This document shows, piece by piece, positions 5,786 through 7,135 of a DNA stretch of 7,135 nt. Position 1 is the stretch's first letter, and every line of letters begins with the position of its first letter. Under the pieces are notes generated by a model, which saw only the letters and a program-made list of their open reading frames with translations, had not been told where the DNA came from and did not search any database. The stretch comes from Salinirussus sp. Its GTDB lineage: Archaea; Halobacteriota; Halobacteria; Halobacteriales; Haloarculaceae. Made by a program: the position numbers and the translations under genes. Where the stretch lies: NCBI GenBank assembly GCA_028275005.1, contig JAQCNN010000143.1, forward strand, positions 1 to 7,135, written 5' to 3'.

Positions 5786-5885
5786 GAACGCTCATATCTT
5801 GTCCCATTCTATACCACAAAACGAACTAAATTCTCTTAAAACTGTGTTTTACAAGGAGATATTGCGACAGTCGGTAGACGCTCGA

Positions 5886-5920
5886 TCTCGCCGGTCGGCG
5901 AGAGACGGGGTGTAGCACCC
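5886..5920. repeat. Two tandem short hairpins
   Basis: TCTCGCCG (5886-5893) pairs with CGGCGAGA (5896-5903) across two bases, and GGGTG (5908-5912) pairs with CACCC (5916-5920) around the loop TAG. They could be part of a small RNA or the end of a transcript entering from the AT-rich zone. No T-tract follows on the plus strand. Confidence 0.35.
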
Positions 5921-5976
5921 GCCGGCTCGGGGGCGGACGAAACGGGCGTACAGTCGGGCGTCTCGTACCGGTCTGA

Positions 5977-6054
5977 TACTGCCGGACGTAAGCCATTCAA
6001 GAATTTCGCCACCCCGGGGTGGCGAATCTATTTACAAAGTTACGTCCGACAGTA
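5977..6054. mobile_element. Probable miniature inverted-repeat element, 78 bp, with a central palindrome
   Basis: The ends are 15-base inverted repeats differing at one position (TACTGCCGGACGTAA at the left; the right end reads TACTGTCGGACGTAA in reverse complement). TGA occurs directly outside both ends (5974-5976 and 6055-6057), like a 3-base target duplication. In the middle, 6005-6026 is a perfect palindrome with half-site TTCGCCACCCC. Spacers of exactly 13 bases lie on each side, so both repeats share the axis at 6015/6016. It has no coding capacity. It most resembles a MITE derived from a haloarchaeal insertion sequence; a recombination site or structured RNA is possible. No parent element is in the window. 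Confidence 0.55.
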
Positions 6055-6104
6055 TGAGCTTTTCTGCGGTGTGTGACCGGCTCTAAAACGGTGTCGAGCG
6101 GGAT

Positions 6105-6278
6105 ATGGACTACCGGACCGCACTGTGGGCATCCGGTGTTGCCAGTCTGAGCGGTGTCGCGGCGGTCACGAGCACAGCAGACGGGGGCAAAGCCCGTTCC
6201 GGCGACGGCCCCAGAGAACGGGTTGGCCCGGTCGAAACGACCGTCGAGCCGTCTGATTGGCGAGTAACCGGAGTGTGA
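6105..6278 (+). CDS. Doubtful small ORF with a signal-like N-terminus
   Basis: A 57-residue frame. Residues about 5-24 are moderately hydrophobic (TALWASGVASLSGVAAVTST), resembling the start of a haloarchaeal exported protein but without a twin-arginine pair or lipobox. The rest is polar with no motif. Third positions are mostly G or C, but less so than in the neighbouring genes. A TATA-like TCTAAAA lies only about 20 bases before the ATG, a little close. The frame begins 47 bases after the palindromic element. It may be the 5' remnant of a truncated exported-protein gene or a chance frame. Confidence 0.25.
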   Translation: MDYRTALWASGVASLSGVAAVTSTADGGKARSGDGPRERVGPVETTVEPSDWRVTGV

Positions 6279-6427
6279 TACGAGGTGAGGTCACGGGATA
6301 GATCCTGGCCGGAGAGAGGGGGTTGGTGGACCGCTCCGAGGGGGTAGGTCGGGCGTTTCACCGGTGCTGTGGCTGCGTCTCGCACGTCTCAGATATCGCG
6401 GCTGGAGGGTTCGAACGACGGCGGTGA

Positions 6428-6500
6428 TAGTCCATCCTGGATTCGAACCAGGGTCGCGAGCCCCAGAAGCTCGCAGGATTGGCCACTACCCTAATGGACT
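6428..6500 (-). tRNA. tRNA-Gln, anticodon CUG
   Basis: A 73-base cloverleaf can be drawn by eye. The acceptor arms AGTCCAT (from 6500) and ATGGACT pair over seven bases, with discriminator A at 6428. The anticodon stem CGAGC/GCTCG encloses the loop TTCTGGG, giving CTG at positions 34-36, which reads CAG (Gln), with T33 and a purine at 37. The T arm CCTGG-TTCGAAT-CCAGG is perfect. The D arm contains the conserved GG, and its stem is short with a G-U pair. There is no intron, and CCA is not encoded. A TATA-like GCTTACAT (6526-6533) lies about 29 bases upstream. The gene is divergent from purO. Confidence 0.93.
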
Positions 6501-6525
6501 GCAACCAACTGTTGTGGAGAGGTCC

Positions 6526-6533
6526 ATGTAAGC
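6526..6533 (-). promoter_or_regulatory. TATA-like box of the tRNA-Gln gene
   Basis: GCTTACAT on the minus strand is centred about 29 bases before the mature tRNA 5' end at 6500, a spacing that would start transcription at or near the tRNA itself. Confidence 0.35.
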
Positions 6534-6584
6534 GTTGCGCGTTCCGATCGCCACCACTTTGATGCGGGGACGCGACCGTGACGT

Positions 6585-7135
6585 ATGTACGTCGGACGCT
6601 TCCTCGTGGTCGCACCGGAGGTCGGCGCCTACCGCGTCTCCTCGCGGTCGTTCCCGGACCGTCAGGCCGTCGAGCGCGACGGCGCCGTGACCGTCGAGCC
6701 GACGCCGGACGCGCCGCCGAGTGACAACCCCTACATCTCCTACAACTGCCTACGCCGGACCGACCGTGGGGTCGTGGTCGGCAACGGCTCCCACGTCGAC
6801 CCGGTCGCCGAGAAACTCGCCCTCGGGACGCCCGCACGCGACGCGCTTGCGGGCCCGCTCGGGGCGCTCGACTTCGAGAAGGACGACTACGACACCCCCC
6901 GGATCGCGGGGGTCGTCGGACTGACCGACGACCCCGCAGTCGAGGGCGAGACCCCCGGCGCGCTCGTGGGGACGGTCCGACGGGACGCCCTGCTCGTCGA
7001 GGCCGTCACCGAGCCGACGCTGGTGGCGACCTACGAGCGGGCGAGTCCGGAGCCGTTCGACCTCGCGGCGACCGACGCCGCGGGGGCGGCCCGGGAGCTG
7101 TACGCCCACCCCTTCGAGCACGCGGTCTGTGCGGC
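6585..7135 (+). CDS. purO: IMP cyclohydrolase, archaeal PurO type (C-terminus beyond the window)
   Basis: The last step of de novo purine synthesis: it closes the ring of FAICAR (5-formamidoimidazole-4-carboxamide ribotide) to give IMP, in the cytosol. Archaea use this stand-alone enzyme in place of the cyclohydrolase domain of bacterial PurH. The first 183 residues are present with no stop, and the family is about 200 residues long, so only a short C-terminus is missing. Recognisable blocks are MYVGRFLVV at the start, YRVSSRSFPDRQA at 16-28, DNPYISYNC at 47-55, VGNGSH at 65-70 and DTPRIAGVVG at 103-112. A weak TATA-like CTTTGATG lies about 25 bases before the ATG, implying a leaderless transcript. 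The tRNA-Gln gene is divergent, with 84 bases between them. Confidence 0.93.
   Translation, partial: MYVGRFLVVAPEVGAYRVSSRSFPDRQAVERDGAVTVEPTPDAPPSDNPYISYNCLRRTDRGVVVGNGSHVDPVAEKLALGTPARDALAGPLGALDFEKDDYDTPRIAGVVGLTDDPAVEGETPGALVGTVRRDALLVEAVTEPTLVATYERASPEPFDLAATDAAGAARELYAHPFEHAVCA

Larger units (their letters stand above)
5737..6104. other. 368-base intergenic region: AT-rich zone, tandem hairpins and palindromic element
   Basis: No convincing gene is visible. Bases about 5776-5866 are strikingly AT-rich for this genome and hold several TATA-like stretches on both strands. Short frames of 43 codons (plus, 5784-5915) and 30 codons (minus, 5806 into the acyltransferase start) exist but lack coding bias. 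Bases 5886-5920 hold two adjacent hairpins. Bases 5973-6058 hold the quasi-palindromic element. Confidence 0.6.

Noticed and set aside
5784..5915. Plus-strand 43-codon frame starting in the AT-rich zone
   Set aside because: Codon use is unlike a haloarchaeal gene, the frame runs through the tandem hairpins, and no ribosome site or well-spaced TATA box was found.
6110..6385. Minus-strand frame of 91 codons downstream of tRNA-Gln
   Set aside because: It has no coding bias, no recognisable domain and no promoter of its own, and it overlaps the other candidate frame; most likely chance.
6297..6416. Possible attachment-site remnants beside tRNA-Gln (ATCCTGG near 6302 and the GTTCGAAC palindrome at 6409-6416)
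   Set aside because: The matches to the tRNA 3' end are only about seven or eight bases and not contiguous, and there is no integrase gene in the window.
6401..6427. Second tRNA suggested by a T-loop-like GTTCGAAC
   Set aside because: The flanking bases do not form a T stem, and no acceptor or anticodon arm can be drawn.
1..7135. CRISPR array, toxin-antitoxin pair, prophage or defence island
   Set aside because: No regularly spaced repeats, integrase, capsid or nuclease gene were found on either strand; the genes are metabolic, transport or small membrane proteins.

Overview
The window looks like chromosomal DNA of a haloarchaeon (class Halobacteria). The base composition is GC-rich with strong G/C at third codon positions. 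The proteins are acidic, and several genes sit 25-35 bases downstream of an archaeal TATA-like box with almost no leader. Three features are characteristic: an archaeal-type IMP cyclohydrolase (PurO), an IS6-family element of the haloarchaeal type, and an archaeal tRNA-Gln. The genus cannot be named from the sequence alone.

Layout. Bases 1-121 are the tail of an unrecognised plus-strand gene. It converges on a minus-strand enolase-superfamily enzyme, probably a sugar-acid dehydratase or epimerase (166-1266). Just upstream of that enzyme's promoter lies a complete but inactivated insertion sequence of about 692 bp (1315-2006). Its transposase keeps the catalytic acidic residues but is broken by one in-frame TAA. 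The element sits exactly at the edge of a GC-rich hairpin (2006-2036) that follows a two-gene ABC exporter operon on the minus strand (permease 2061-2864, ATPase 2861-3814, overlapping by ATGA).

Next comes a divergent pair of small membrane proteins: a minus-strand protein with an acidic tail (3959-4276) and a plus-strand YgaP-like/DUF2892 protein (4450-4680). The latter ends at a bacterial-looking hairpin plus T-tract. It converges on a minus-strand left-handed beta-helix acyltransferase (4801-5718).

Bases 5737-6104 are non-coding or of uncertain coding status. They contain an AT-rich promoter zone, two small tandem hairpins, and an 86-bp quasi-palindrome in which an outer inverted repeat and an inner perfect palindrome share exactly one symmetry axis. 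This looks like a miniature transposable element (TGA direct repeats flank it) and is the most unusual structure here. A doubtful small ORF (6105-6278) follows.

A minus-strand tRNA-Gln(CUG) gene (6428-6500) and the start of purO (6585 to the window end) close the window. The genes are mostly single housekeeping or accessory units; only the ABC pair is a clear operon. No defence, CRISPR or prophage system is visible. The notable content is the mobile and palindromic DNA.
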